Virus record (IMG/VR): IMGVR_UViG_3300030329_001549
Coordinates: 5,595 to 39,013 of that record
Length of the DNA stretch: 33,419 nt
Strand: one strand, 5' to 3'
Origin: a virus
Shown here: piece by piece, positions 17,212-23,366 of the stretch
Position numbering within the stretch: the first letter of the stretch is position 1
Layout of the letters: each line of letters begins with the position of its first letter
Notes under the pieces: model-generated
What the model saw: the letters and a program-made list of their open reading frames with translations, nothing else
What the model was told of the DNA's origin: nothing
Database searches by the model: none
Made by a program: the position numbers and the translations under genes

Positions 17212-17357
17212 TTCCCCACCTTTGCCTGTGCCTTTTTATGGGCTTGAGTAAAAGTGTCTCCTGCTCTCATTCGCCTTTTCATAAACTCCATATGCTTATC
17301 GCTATGGTGTTCAGAATGTTTATCTAATAGATTTTTTTGGCGAGTGGTAAGTTTCAC
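17208..17357 (-). CDS. Small His/Lys-rich phage protein (49 aa, GTG start)
   Basis: A frame with GTG at 17357 gives 49 residues: VKLTTRQKNLLDKHSEHHSD then KHMEFMKRRMRAGDTFTQAH and KKAQAKVGK. This 'KHS.HH..KHM..M...M..G..F..AH..A...VG' pattern is a tiny conserved protein of marine phages found near head genes. The frame has a stop two codons before the GTG, so the start is fixed. It overlaps its upstream partner in GTGA and its downstream partner in ATGA, showing coupled translation. The HxxHHxxKH cluster could bind metal. Unknown function. Confidence 0.75.
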   Translation of the reverse strand: MKLTTRQKNLLDKHSEHHSDKHMEFMKRRMRAGDTFTQAHKKAQAKVGK

Positions 17358-17479
17358 TTCTTTTTACGTTTTTTCTTTTTGGCATTAAGTTTTTTAAGAT
17401 CAGCCGCCGTAATCTTATCCCGTGGTGGAGCAACAGCAGCTAATTTGCGTTGTTTACTCGAATAAGATGATTTAGGCAT
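17354..17479 (-). CDS. Tiny lysine-tailed phage protein (41 aa)
   Basis: ATG at 17479 yields MPKSSYSSKQRKLAAVAPPR, DKITAADLKKL and a tail of thirteen residues of almost only Lys and Arg. 'SKQ.KLA..APP.DKIT..D' is a pattern I recognise from small cyanophage proteins of the head region. The ATG overlaps the stop of the tail-tube gene by one base. The basic end suggests nucleic-acid contact. No function known. Confidence 0.75.
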   Translation of the reverse strand: MPKSSYSSKQRKLAAVAPPRDKITAADLKKLNAKKKKRKKK

Positions 17480-17895
17480 TAGATAGCAGAAGTGATAGCA
17501 CCAGTTGTTACAAAACTTACTGATACTGTAGAAATATCTCCAACAGTAGAACTAAATGAAGTTCCTGTAATAATTCCGTTAAAACTTAATTTTTTAGATC
17601 CTGATGTGTCTAGAAATAACTCAAAAGAAGCATCACCAGCATCTTCTGTTGTTAATACATCGCTAATGATTTCAGCAGTATCATCTCCAGATGTTGCGGT
17701 GTAAAGAAGATCAACAGTACCAGAGCCAGAAATTAAAGATCCTACATACTTTCTTGCTGTATCTCCATGAGCAGTACATTCAAGAGTATCTTTTGTTGTA
17801 TCTAAAGTCCAAGCAGTTGTAGAAGCTATAGCTCCAACTGATCCAGTTCCGTTATCGAAATAAACAGAGCCTTCTTCGCCACGAAAAAATGCCAT
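17479..17895 (-). CDS. Major tail tube protein
   Basis: This 138-residue beta-rich, acidic protein has the tube-protein pattern: N-terminal GEEGSVYFDNGTGSVGAIAS, TAWTLDTTKDTLECTAHGDT then ARKYVGSLISGSGTVDLLY, and the end TSFSSTVGDISTVSVSFVTT and GAI. 'W..D...D..D.T..GD..R.Y..GL.S.SG' is the classic mark of phage tail tube proteins. It would polymerise as hexamer rings around the tape measure. The place is unusual: it lies between terminase and portal instead of next to the tail terminator. A promoter-like TTGCAG-18-TTATAA sits just upstream, which would allow it independent high expression. Confidence 0.82.
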   Translation of the reverse strand: MAFFRGEEGSVYFDNGTGSVGAIASTTAWTLDTTKDTLECTAHGDTARKYVGSLISGSGTVDLLYTATSGDDTAEIISDVLTTEDAGDASFELFLDTSGSKKLSFNGIITGTSFSSTVGDISTVSVSFVTTGAITSAI

Positions 17896-17953
17896 GATTT
17901 AAAGAAAATTTTACTTATAACAATATATTACCTTGAAACTGCAACTTTCACAG

Positions 17954-18235
17954 TTATTTTTTCTTCTTTTTTCGTCTATGTTGATAACTTATCTTTTTAC
18001 TGCCTATTTTTTCTCTTTTAAACCTAGCTTTTTCTGCTGCTGACATCTCCCCTACTGTCTTAGGTGTCTTACTTGATACACGTTTACTAGGTCGACAGGC
18101 AGGATAACCTCGTTTTTCATCTTTTGAACGACCACAGGGCTTACCTGTTTTAACATCTACCCAATTTTCCTTAAACCAACGAGTTAAACCACCCTTTGCT
18201 CTTGGATTAGGACTACTTTTTCTTTTTTGTGGCAC
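17954..18235 (-). CDS. Basic protein, DUF5872 type (about 93 aa)
   Basis: The sequence NPRAKGGLTRWFKENWVDVK, TGKPCGRSKDEKRGYPACRP matches a small family (DUF5872-like) found in large DNA viruses and marine phages, with two conserved Cys. The GTG at 18235 (MPQKRKSS...) is preferred over the upstream GTG at 18268, because GGAGAG stands nine bases before it and because family members start close to the KGGLT motif. It ends in HRRKKKKK. It overlaps the previous gene by 23 bases. Unknown function, perhaps DNA-binding in the capsid. Confidence 0.75.
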   Translation of the reverse strand: MPQKRKSSPNPRAKGGLTRWFKENWVDVKTGKPCGRSKDEKRGYPACRPSKRVSSKTPKTVGEMSAAEKARFKREKIGSKKISYQHRRKKKKK

Positions 18236-18386
18236 TTTTTTTTCTCTCCACTCTATAAGTTCCACCACGCTTTTTATATTCTCGGACTAACCAAGCATTA
18301 GCATAGGCAGAAGGATAAACAGCAAACTTACGTTTAGCTTCAGCCTTTACTCTAGCGTAAAGAGTTTTATTTACAGGAACATTCAC
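18213..18386 (-). CDS. Small basic phage protein 'YPSAYANAWLVREY' (57 aa, GTG start)
   Basis: A GTG at 18386 is preceded by a perfect AAAGGAGGT, eleven bases upstream. The protein has LYARVKAEAKRKFAVYPSAY, ANAWLVREYKKRGGTYR and a Lys-rich end, with TAG at 18215-18213. This 'VK.EAK.KF.VYPSAYAN.WLV.EYK.RGG.Y' sequence is strongly conserved among marine phages and some large DNA viruses. It is too short for many gene callers. Role unknown. Confidence 0.8.
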   Translation of the reverse strand: MNVPVNKTLYARVKAEAKRKFAVYPSAYANAWLVREYKKRGGTYRVERKKSATKKKK

Positions 18387-18450
18387 TACGTTTTTTACCT
18401 CCTTTCTTCTTCTTTTTCTTTTTCTTCTTCATCCCGTAATGATAAGGCAT
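18367..18450 (-). CDS. Tiny poly-lysine protein (27 aa)
   Basis: ATG at 18450 gives MPYHYGM, then nine Lys, GGKKRSECSCK and TAA. It lies 19 bases after the terminase stop. The 'MP.HYG.KKKK' start is known from small marine phage genes next to terminase. It contains the ribosome-binding site for the next GTG gene, so it may serve mostly to couple translation. The call as a true protein is moderate. Confidence 0.5.
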   Translation of the reverse strand: MPYHYGMKKKKKKKKKGGKKRSECSCK

Positions 18451-18469
18451 AGTAAGAATTAGATAGTTC

Positions 18470-19726
18470 TTAATATATTCTAAATGCAGTCTGACCTAAT
18501 GTCTCTGGTTTTGCCAAATTGAATTGTTGCAAACAAAGATAACCAAATGCGTCAAAAGCATGGTCAACTCCCAGATTCTTATTTGGTAAGCCAGTATTAG
18601 GTGCATAAGTTAAAGTTCTAAGTGCTTTTATCAATTCTTTACATCTTGGATGAATAAATGTCCTTTGATCTCCATTTGCATCCAATAAAGCAGTATTAAC
18701 AGCAGTAATTTTATCCCTGATTTTCCACGGACTTTTCGGACTCATAACAGTAAAACCAGACCTTCTAAGAATTGTGTGGTCTGTAACACCAACCCCACTT
18801 GTTTTCCTTGCACTTCCAGTGGGATCAGGACAGGTGATAATTCTACGATCAACTCCATATCGCCTTGTAACTTCTTCTGCAAAGTCCCAAGTTGTTGCTC
18901 CACCCGTCAACATGATTTCATCAAACACATAAAGACAATCATTATGCTTTACTGCACAAATTCCTGCCATCGGATCTACGTTAAAATCTAAACCAATCAA
19001 TAAAGGCATCATGTGTAAATCCTGTACTTCCTTATCAATATTCTCATCAGTAAAACTAACAGCTACTAATCCAGTGAGATTCTCAAAACTAGCTTCAAAT
19101 TCTTGCCTGAATGTCCTCCCATCTAATTGACCTCTAGCTGCTTCAACTTCTTCTGGAGCGACATTACCCCCTTCAATCGTGGTAAAACTCCATCTTTCCC
19201 AATCATCTCGCTCGGTTTCTCCACAAAAACACCACATATCATAAAACCAACTGGCAGTTCCATCAGGAGTACTAATAAACAATGCCCACCCCTGCTTATC
19301 TGCTAAAGCTGGCCTAATGACTTCCGCCCATACATCTTGATCCATAAACGCTGCTTCATCTAACACTACCCCTGAAAGACTTCTTCCTCTCAATGCCATA
19401 GCATTTTCTGTTCCTTTTAACTCGATTGTCGACCCATTAATCAATTCAATCCGTAAATCTGTTTCGTTTTTGCTCTTTATCCAGATTTTTGGTACTAATC
19501 TCTTTAATTCTTTCCATGCAATGTCTTTTGCCATGCGATATGTAGGCGCACAGTAAAAATATGTCTCCCCTGGTCGATTTATCGCTCCACGAATCAATTC
19601 AATACAAGAAAGATATGATTTTCCGAATCTTCTGCCAGCTACAAGAACACGAAATCGTTTTTCACAGTTGAAAACTTGACCTTGGGCATATCTTAAACTG
19701 ATTTCTGGTGCGGTTTTTACAGGCAT
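18470..19726 (-). CDS. terL: Terminase large subunit
   Basis: The 418-residue protein has Walker A AGRRFGKS (30-37), Walker B VVLDEA with E124, coupling motif STP (152-154) and a C-terminal RNase H-like nuclease with D247 and D251 in LIGLDFNVDPM, D301 in CPDPTGS and D388/D392 in GVDHAFDAF. All expected catalytic residues are present. It powers DNA packaging and cuts the concatemer. It is the first gene of the minus-strand late operon and faces the small subunit gene across 101 bases. Packaging type (cos or headful) cannot be told from this alone. Confidence 0.95.
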   Translation of the reverse strand: MPVKTAPEISLRYAQGQVFNCEKRFRVLVAGRRFGKSYLSCIELIRGAINRPGETYFYCAPTYRMAKDIAWKELKRLVPKIWIKSKNETDLRIELINGSTIELKGTENAMALRGRSLSGVVLDEAAFMDQDVWAEVIRPALADKQGWALFISTPDGTASWFYDMWCFCGETERDDWERWSFTTIEGGNVAPEEVEAARGQLDGRTFRQEFEASFENLTGLVAVSFTDENIDKEVQDLHMMPLLIGLDFNVDPMAGICAVKHNDCLYVFDEIMLTGGATTWDFAEEVTRRYGVDRRIITCPDPTGSARKTSGVGVTDHTILRRSGFTVMSPKSPWKIRDKITAVNTALLDANGDQRTFIHPRCKELIKALRTLTYAPNTGLPNKNLGVDHAFDAFGYLCLQQFNLAKPETLGQTAFRIY

Positions 19727-19827
19727 ACACTAAAAAATAACAAATTTTTCAACTATTACCCCCTTTTTATAGCCTAATTTACATTTTCTAGGTTATCATT
19801 CAATTAATACCTTATCTGATTGAGTCC

Positions 19828-20274
19828 GTGGCTGAATCTTTTATGTCTGGTTTCGTTCCAGAAGATCATAAACAACAACAAGAAAAAAGAAAAAGACGTT
19901 CTAAGTTTGCTTGCAATACAAAAGAGCATATTCAAGCTAGAAGTCAAAGATTGTATTCTCGTCAACTAGAAGGGAAAACAACAAGGCAGCTAGTTTTAGA
20001 ACACGCAAAAATTGAAGGCATCGCAGAAACTTCAGCCTGGAGCGATTGGAGTCGAGTAAAACAATGGAATAATGAAGATTGGGAAAAAGATAGAGAAAAT
20101 ATGCTTCCAAGACTTCAAGCAATGAGAGTCAGATTATTCAACAAGGCAGTTTCAAAAGGTCAATTACAAACAGCAGCACAAATATTAGATTCATTAGGCA
20201 AGGTTATTGGAGAGTCAGTAGAGACAGTCAATATTCAAGCACCTGAACTGTCTATAAAAGTAGAAACAAAGTAG
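19828..20274 (+). CDS. terS: Terminase small subunit
   Basis: The 148-residue protein has an N-terminal basic segment, a helical DNA-binding part around 45-80 (GKTTRQLVLEHAKIEGIAET), and a C-terminal helix-plus-tail FNKAVSKGQLQTAAQILDSL then GKVIGESVE, which matches the oligomerisation region of phage small terminases. The first in-frame start is GTG 19828; ATG 19843 is an alternative and neither has a strong ribosome site. It recognises the packaging site and stimulates the large subunit. Unlike most phages it is divergent from terL and would be read with early genes. Confidence 0.72.
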   Translation: MAESFMSGFVPEDHKQQQEKRKRRSKFACNTKEHIQARSQRLYSRQLEGKTTRQLVLEHAKIEGIAETSAWSDWSRVKQWNNEDWEKDRENMLPRLQAMRVRLFNKAVSKGQLQTAAQILDSLGKVIGESVETVNIQAPELSIKVETK

Positions 20275-20511
20275 TACATCTTTATTAGTAACGAAGATAA
20301 CGGATATATATTTAAGTTCCTCGGCATGGTATATAAATAAAAATTTTTGCAACACGCCCCCCAAATGGCCTCAAAACGGCCTGAGAGCCTCCCAGAGAAG
20401 CCGAAAAAAAGTTCAGGCATGATAGCACCTCAAGATTTTCCGCCTGTCTGAAGCCATTCTGACGCTAGTGTAACATTTAATACAAGATAGAACATTTGTG
20501 TAGTTTGGGTG
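20275..20511 (+). other. Gene-free stretch after terS, possible packaging site
   Basis: No convincing reading frame is seen. The part 20351-20470 is clearly richer in G and C than the genome and has short inverted repeats, e.g. GGCCTCA with TGAGAGCC (20376-20397, one bulged A). Such islands beside terS often hold cos or pac. That role is only inferred; nothing proves a cut site. Confidence 0.3.
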
Positions 20512-20540
20512 TTGACATGATGCCATTATGCTGCTAATAT
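20512..20540 (+). promoter_or_regulatory. Strong sigma-70-type promoter
   Basis: TTGACA (20512-20517), 17 bases, then TAATAT (20535-20540), with TGC in front of the -10 (extended -10). The expected start is near 20547. It drives the leader RNA and the early plus-strand genes. It is the best promoter in the window. Confidence 0.8.
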
Positions 20541-20546
20541 AATTTA

Positions 20547-20936
20547 TATAACGGAAAGTTGGAAGCTTTCGGCTCTCGCTAATCCTAGTCAACACTAGAG
20601 ACTAATCTCGACCCAAAAGGAAAGGAAGCCAACCGAAAGAATTGCTGAAGTAGGTTCGACTAAAATCTGAAGCAAGTGCCAACCGACTCTAACTCACAAG
20701 ATGAGATAGCGGATACATAGAAACTGTCTAAGCCTACAGAGAACAGAGCTACAAATTTTTTTTCTTTTCTCTCTAGGCTGATCTACTCGCAGCCCTGAAC
20801 CTCATGATGCTCTCTTAGTTACTTTCTAGCTCTGAGATTTTGGGAGGCTCACGGACTCTGAGTAATAGATCAGCCTACGGAGAAAAGGAATACTTTTCTT
20901 TTACTGTTCACTTATCCAAAACTTAATTTTAAAATT
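20547..20936 (+). ncRNA. Structured leader or non-coding RNA of about 390 nt
   Basis: Between the strong promoter and ATG 20937 there is no reading frame of note, the base composition is less AT-rich and stems abound. CTTTCGG (20567-20573) pairs with CCGAAAG; a GCCAACCGA repeat occurs twice. AGCCTACAGAGAA (20731-20743) can pair with TTCTCTCTAGGCT (20767-20779) with one mismatch. The latter, extended to 20765-20788, can pair instead with 20860-20886 over about 22 pairs. The two long stems exclude each other. A T8 run lies at 20756-20763. No match to tRNA, tmRNA, RNase P or group I intron core was seen. It could be a cis-regulatory leader or a separate RNA. Confidence 0.5.
20907..20917 (+). promoter_or_regulatory. 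Leader motif TTCACTTATCC, copy 1
   Basis: The 11-mer TTCACTTATCC lies 19 bases before ATG 20937 and just after a small hairpin GAAAAG-GAATA-CTTTTC. It is repeated exactly at 23615 and 29446 and with one change at 22086, each time in the leader of a plus-strand gene and never elsewhere in the window that I could find. Confidence 0.55.
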
Positions 20937-21233
20937 ATGAGTTTCGCTTATCAAATTACTCAATTCAACGGAATTGATTACAGCACTAAATCTCCAAGAT
21001 GGAATTTGGTTGCAGAGCGTAGAACACAACAGCAAGCGTTGGCAGTCTGTCAGGCATTAAATACCAGACAGCCTTATTTCCATCGTGTAGAGGTTGTAAA
21101 GGCTGTAGAACTTCCAAAGTTCACAGTATTAAAACCTGCCAAAAAGGAATTTGAAGCAATCACAATCCCTGCAAGTTTCAAAGTAATTAAAAAAAGAAAT
21201 TGGTTTCAATCTTTCATCAGGAGGTTTTTCTAA
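20937..21233 (+). CDS. Early protein of unknown function (98 aa)
   Basis: Starts MSFAYQITQFNGIDYSTKSP and ends RNWFQSFIRRFF. It contains RWNLVAERRTQQQALAVCQA with a helix and NTRQPYFHRVEVVKAVELPK; basic overall. It is the first gene after the structured leader. There is no Shine-Dalgarno at its ATG (context AAAATTATG). Its last codons contain the AGGAGG that serves the next gene. I do not recognise the family. Confidence 0.7.
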   Translation: MSFAYQITQFNGIDYSTKSPRWNLVAERRTQQQALAVCQALNTRQPYFHRVEVVKAVELPKFTVLKPAKKEFEAITIPASFKVIKKRNWFQSFIRRFF

Positions 21234-21358
21234 TGTCTGAAACTGAATTTGATATTTATTTTGCTGGGATAGATTGGGGGAAAACCTTCGATCTATTTCC
21301 AAAAGTAGAAATCACTTACGACCCAGAATTTCAGGAGCTTTCAAAAAATGAAGATTAA
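21233..21358 (+). CDS. Small acidic early protein (41 aa)
   Basis: ATG 21233 overlaps the previous stop (TAATG) and follows AGGAGG by about eight bases, a very good start. The peptide is MSETEFDIYFAGIDWGKTFD, LFPKVEITYDPEFQELSKNED, acidic. It overlaps the next gene by 11 bases. No known domain. Real by its start signal and by tight coupling on both sides. Confidence 0.7.
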   Translation: MSETEFDIYFAGIDWGKTFDLFPKVEITYDPEFQELSKNED

Positions 21359-21587
21359 AAAACTGGGAGCGTCAAAAACGCTCCTTCAATTTTCTGATAA
21401 AGAAATTTTTGTTTCTTATGAGACACCAGTTGCAGCCCGTTTAAAAAATGGGAACTGCATCAGGACAGAAGAAAATCATTCTAGGACGACCCAAAAACAA
21501 ATCACACAATATTTTTCATGGGTAAAAGATAAGAGCAAAATTAAAAATGTTTCTCAATCTTATCTAGATAATTTATTAGGAGCTTAA
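21348..21587 (+). CDS. Conserved small phage protein (79 aa)
   Basis: The sequence LLQFSDKEIFVSYETPVAAR followed by a TTQKQITQYFSWV segment is a pattern ('vLfSY.TPVAa......y.T....S..T..HI..w') I know from many phages and prophages, where it is always unknown. A perfect hairpin GGAGCGT-CAAAA-ACGCTCC lies within codons 6-12, which could act on early elongation or attenuation. It starts inside the previous gene. Confidence 0.75.
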   Translation: MKIKKLGASKTLLQFSDKEIFVSYETPVAARLKNGNCIRTEENHSRTTQKQITQYFSWVKDKSKIKNVSQSYLDNLLGA

Positions 21588-21589
21588 AA

Positions 21590-21808
21590 ATGTTTTTCAA
21601 AAAAATTGATTTTTCAAAATATGAACCAACCGATCAAGACACGCTCCGAGCGTGTTTTGACGAGTTGACTTTATCAGGTTATGACATTCTTGAGCATGAC
21701 GAGTTGAGAGTTTTAGCAGAATATAAGGCCGAAAAATTTAAAAACTTTATGCGTCCTTTGTTTGGCGAGACTCCATCAACTGAAATTTCTATAAAAATTG
21801 GGGAATAA
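21590..21808 (+). CDS. Early protein of unknown function (72 aa)
   Basis: MFFKKIDFSKYEPTDQDTLR and onward, acidic with a helix DELRVLAEYKAEKFKNFMRP; ends IKIGE. Its ATG lies three bases after the previous stop, with GGAGC about eight bases upstream. The stop TAA is the loop of a terminator-like hairpin. A further hairpin ACACGC-TCCGA-GCGTGT with T's lies inside the gene at 21639-21655. Family not recognised. Confidence 0.65.
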   Translation: MFFKKIDFSKYEPTDQDTLRACFDELTLSGYDILEHDELRVLAEYKAEKFKNFMRPLFGETPSTEISIKIGE

Positions 21809-21823
21809 TTCCCCTTTTTTTTT
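21800..21823 (+). terminator. Terminator-like hairpin with stop codon as its loop
   Basis: GGGGAA-TAA-TTCCCC followed by nine T. The stop TAA of the 72-residue gene forms the three-base loop. The next ATG comes 12 bases after the T run, so no new promoter fits between. Confidence 0.75.
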
Positions 21824-21835
21824 AAAAAAAAAATT

Positions 21836-22069
21836 ATGCAAGAAATTAAACAAGAGCTTCCCATTTATTGGGCATCATACCTAATGAATGGCGACTCATC
21901 AGGTCTTGAAAATCAAGAAGAAAAATTAATTGATGAAACATTAAAGCAATTAGGGTTAACTAATTGTGTGAATGTTTTAGAAGATATTAATTTCAAATGG
22001 GGAATATCCTATTTACCTGATTTATTAGGTGGAGATTATTGCACTTATGTATTTTTAGAGCCTAGTTAA
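21836..22069 (+). CDS. Early protein of unknown function (77 aa)
   Basis: MQEIKQELPIYWASYLMNGD, then SSGLENQEEKLIDETLKQLG and WGISYLPDLLGGDYCTYVFL. 'YWASYL.NGD.S...' and the final D.LGGD..TY.F resemble small proteins of unknown function in several phages. The ATG is SD-less in an A-run context (AAAAATTATG). Stop codon lies in the next terminator-like hairpin. Confidence 0.7.
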   Translation: MQEIKQELPIYWASYLMNGDSSGLENQEEKLIDETLKQLGLTNCVNVLEDINFKWGISYLPDLLGGDYCTYVFLEPS

Positions 22070-22088
22070 TTCTAGGCTTTTCTTTTTC
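22059..22088 (+). terminator. Terminator-like hairpin at the stop codon
   Basis: AGCCTAG-TTAATT-CTAGGCT then TTTCTTTTTC. The stop codon TAA lies in the loop. The leader motif variant TTCATTTATCC begins where the T run ends, and ATG 22107 follows. Confidence 0.75.
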
Positions 22089-22096
22089 ATTTATCC
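22086..22096 (+). promoter_or_regulatory. Leader motif variant TTCATTTATCC
   Basis: One base different from the TTCACTTATCC repeats. It stands ten bases before the ATG of the ArdC-like gene, following the T run of a terminator-like hairpin. Confidence 0.4.
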
Positions 22097-22106
22097 TATA
22101 AAAATT

Positions 22107-23021
22107 ATGACAGTAATGAATGGCCGAAAAGCCAAAAAAGATTATGTGAAACCTGAAGAATTAATTGTGAATGAATTAATTCAGGCATTAGAATCAGGGA
22201 ACACAAAATTATGGCGTAAAGAATGGACTGTTAAAGGCGGCTTCAGGAATGTCTTATCAGGACACACCTACAAAGGAAGCAACCCTGCTCTTTTATGTTT
22301 ACAGAGTTCTATTAGGAATTGGCATTTACCTCTATTTATCGGTGGAGGTCAGGCTCGTTCCATAAATTGCACTATTAAAAAGGGTTCACGCTCGGCTCGC
22401 ATATTACAACCAATTCAAAGAACTTTTGAAACAAAAGAAAAGGATGAAAACGGGGACGTAAAAATGGGTCAATTTATGAGCTATAAATGCGTTCCAATAT
22501 TTAATGTTGCTGACGTTCGAGGGCTAGATGATGAAGCTAGTCTTAAGTTAGAAAAATTGATTGATGATGCAGTTCTAACTGCAAAGCCCAGAGAATTAGA
22601 TGTCAGAGTTAAAGAAGCTCACGACAGATTATTCCAATGGGAAAAGCAAATTAATACTTTAGTAAAAGGTGGAGATAGAGCTTATTACAGAGAGTCAAGT
22701 GATGAGATAGTCATTCCAAAAAGATATAATTTCAAGAATGATGAGTCTTATCTTGCGACTTTCGCACATGAAGCGGTTCATTCAACAAAACATAAATCAA
22801 GACTTAATAGAAAAGACTTGACCTATGCAAATGAGGAATTAGTTGCTGAATTAGGAGCTTATCTAATTTGTAATAGATTACAGATTTCTAATTTAGATAC
22901 TATGAACCACGCTGCATATTTGGAAGCGTGGTGTCCAATGCTGAAAAGCGACCCAAAAATCCTTTTCAAATCACTAGCTAATGCTAGTAAAGCAGCAGAT
23001 ATGGTAATTGGAGAGCAATAA
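22107..23021 (+). CDS. ardC: ArdC-like antirestriction protein with zinc metallopeptidase domain
   Basis: The 304-residue protein has an N-terminal ArdC ssDNA-binding-like region (DUF1738): ELIVNELIQALESGNTKLWR (about 18-37), SGHTYKGSNPALL (51-63) and GGGQARSINCTIKKGS (79-94). It has a C-terminal MPTase-like domain with HEAVHSTKHKSRLNR (H221, E222, H225) and a downstream acidic helix EELVAELGAYLIC that supplies the third ligand. ArdC proteins of plasmids and phages protect incoming DNA from type I or other restriction, though many relatives are uncharacterised. Its place in the early cluster fits a role soon after entry. All zinc-site residues are present. Confidence 0.85.
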   Translation: MTVMNGRKAKKDYVKPEELIVNELIQALESGNTKLWRKEWTVKGGFRNVLSGHTYKGSNPALLCLQSSIRNWHLPLFIGGGQARSINCTIKKGSRSARILQPIQRTFETKEKDENGDVKMGQFMSYKCVPIFNVADVRGLDDEASLKLEKLIDDAVLTAKPRELDVRVKEAHDRLFQWEKQINTLVKGGDRAYYRESSDEIVIPKRYNFKNDESYLATFAHEAVHSTKHKSRLNRKDLTYANEELVAELGAYLICNRLQISNLDTMNHAAYLEAWCPMLKSDPKILFKSLANASKAADMVIGEQ

Positions 23022-23039
23022 GCTCTCCTTTTCTTTATT
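23010..23039 (+). terminator. Terminator-like hairpin at the ardC stop
   Basis: GGAGAGC-AATAA-GCTCTCC followed by TTTTCTTTATTC. The stop TAA lies in the loop. The next ATG is at 23058. Confidence 0.75.
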
Positions 23040-23057
23040 CTTTATTTTTCTAAAATT

Positions 23058-23357
23058 ATGAATTATAAACCAGAAGACCCTGAAATGATTCAGGCAGGAA
23101 AAGACTTAGCAAAGTTATCTAATTTATCTAATCGAGTTATTTCTAACGATAAAGATTTATTTGATGAGCTAAGTACTATCCAATCAAAACTTTGTGAAAT
23201 TTCAGCGATAAAAGCTGATTTCTTACCAAGGTATGAAGATATAATTGATGAACAGCATAGGCTCGAAACTCAATTATGCGTCTTTCAAAATGAAATGCTT
23301 TATTCTTTTGAATTAGTATTTCGATATTATAAAACTAAGAAAAAAGGATTTAAGTAA
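23058..23357 (+). CDS. Early coiled-coil protein of unknown function (99 aa)
   Basis: MNYKPEDPEMIQAGKDLAKL and onward, mostly alpha-helical with heptad-like spacing (LSNLSNRVISNDKDLFDELS, IQSKLCEISAIKADFL, RLETQLCVFQNEM). It has a basic end YKTKKKGFK. It follows the ardC hairpin, with SD-less start CTAAAATTATG. It converges with a 61-residue minus-strand gene by eight bases. No family recognised. Confidence 0.65.
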   Translation: MNYKPEDPEMIQAGKDLAKLSNLSNRVISNDKDLFDELSTIQSKLCEISAIKADFLPRYEDIIDEQHRLETQLCVFQNEMLYSFELVFRYYKTKKKGFK

Positions 23358-23366
23358 TCCCTTTTT
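23341..23366 (+). terminator. Hairpin at convergent gene ends, acts both ways
   Basis: AAAAAGGATT-TAAGT-AATCC(C)TTTTT. The plus-strand stop TAA is in the loop. On the opposite strand the same stem also ends in T's, so it could stop the minus-strand gene too. Weaker stem than the others (two G-C pairs). Confidence 0.5.

Noticed and set aside
20235-20595. Two 60-61-codon minus-strand frames in the terS-leader gap
   Set aside because: Composition is unlike the neighbours, no start signals, and one runs across the strong plus-strand promoter; shadow frames.
20547-20936. Group I intron, tRNA, tmRNA or RNase P RNA in the leader
   Set aside because: A GAGACTA-like word is present but its P7 partner is on the wrong side; no cloverleaf, no tmRNA or RNase P core words, and no split gene on the two sides.
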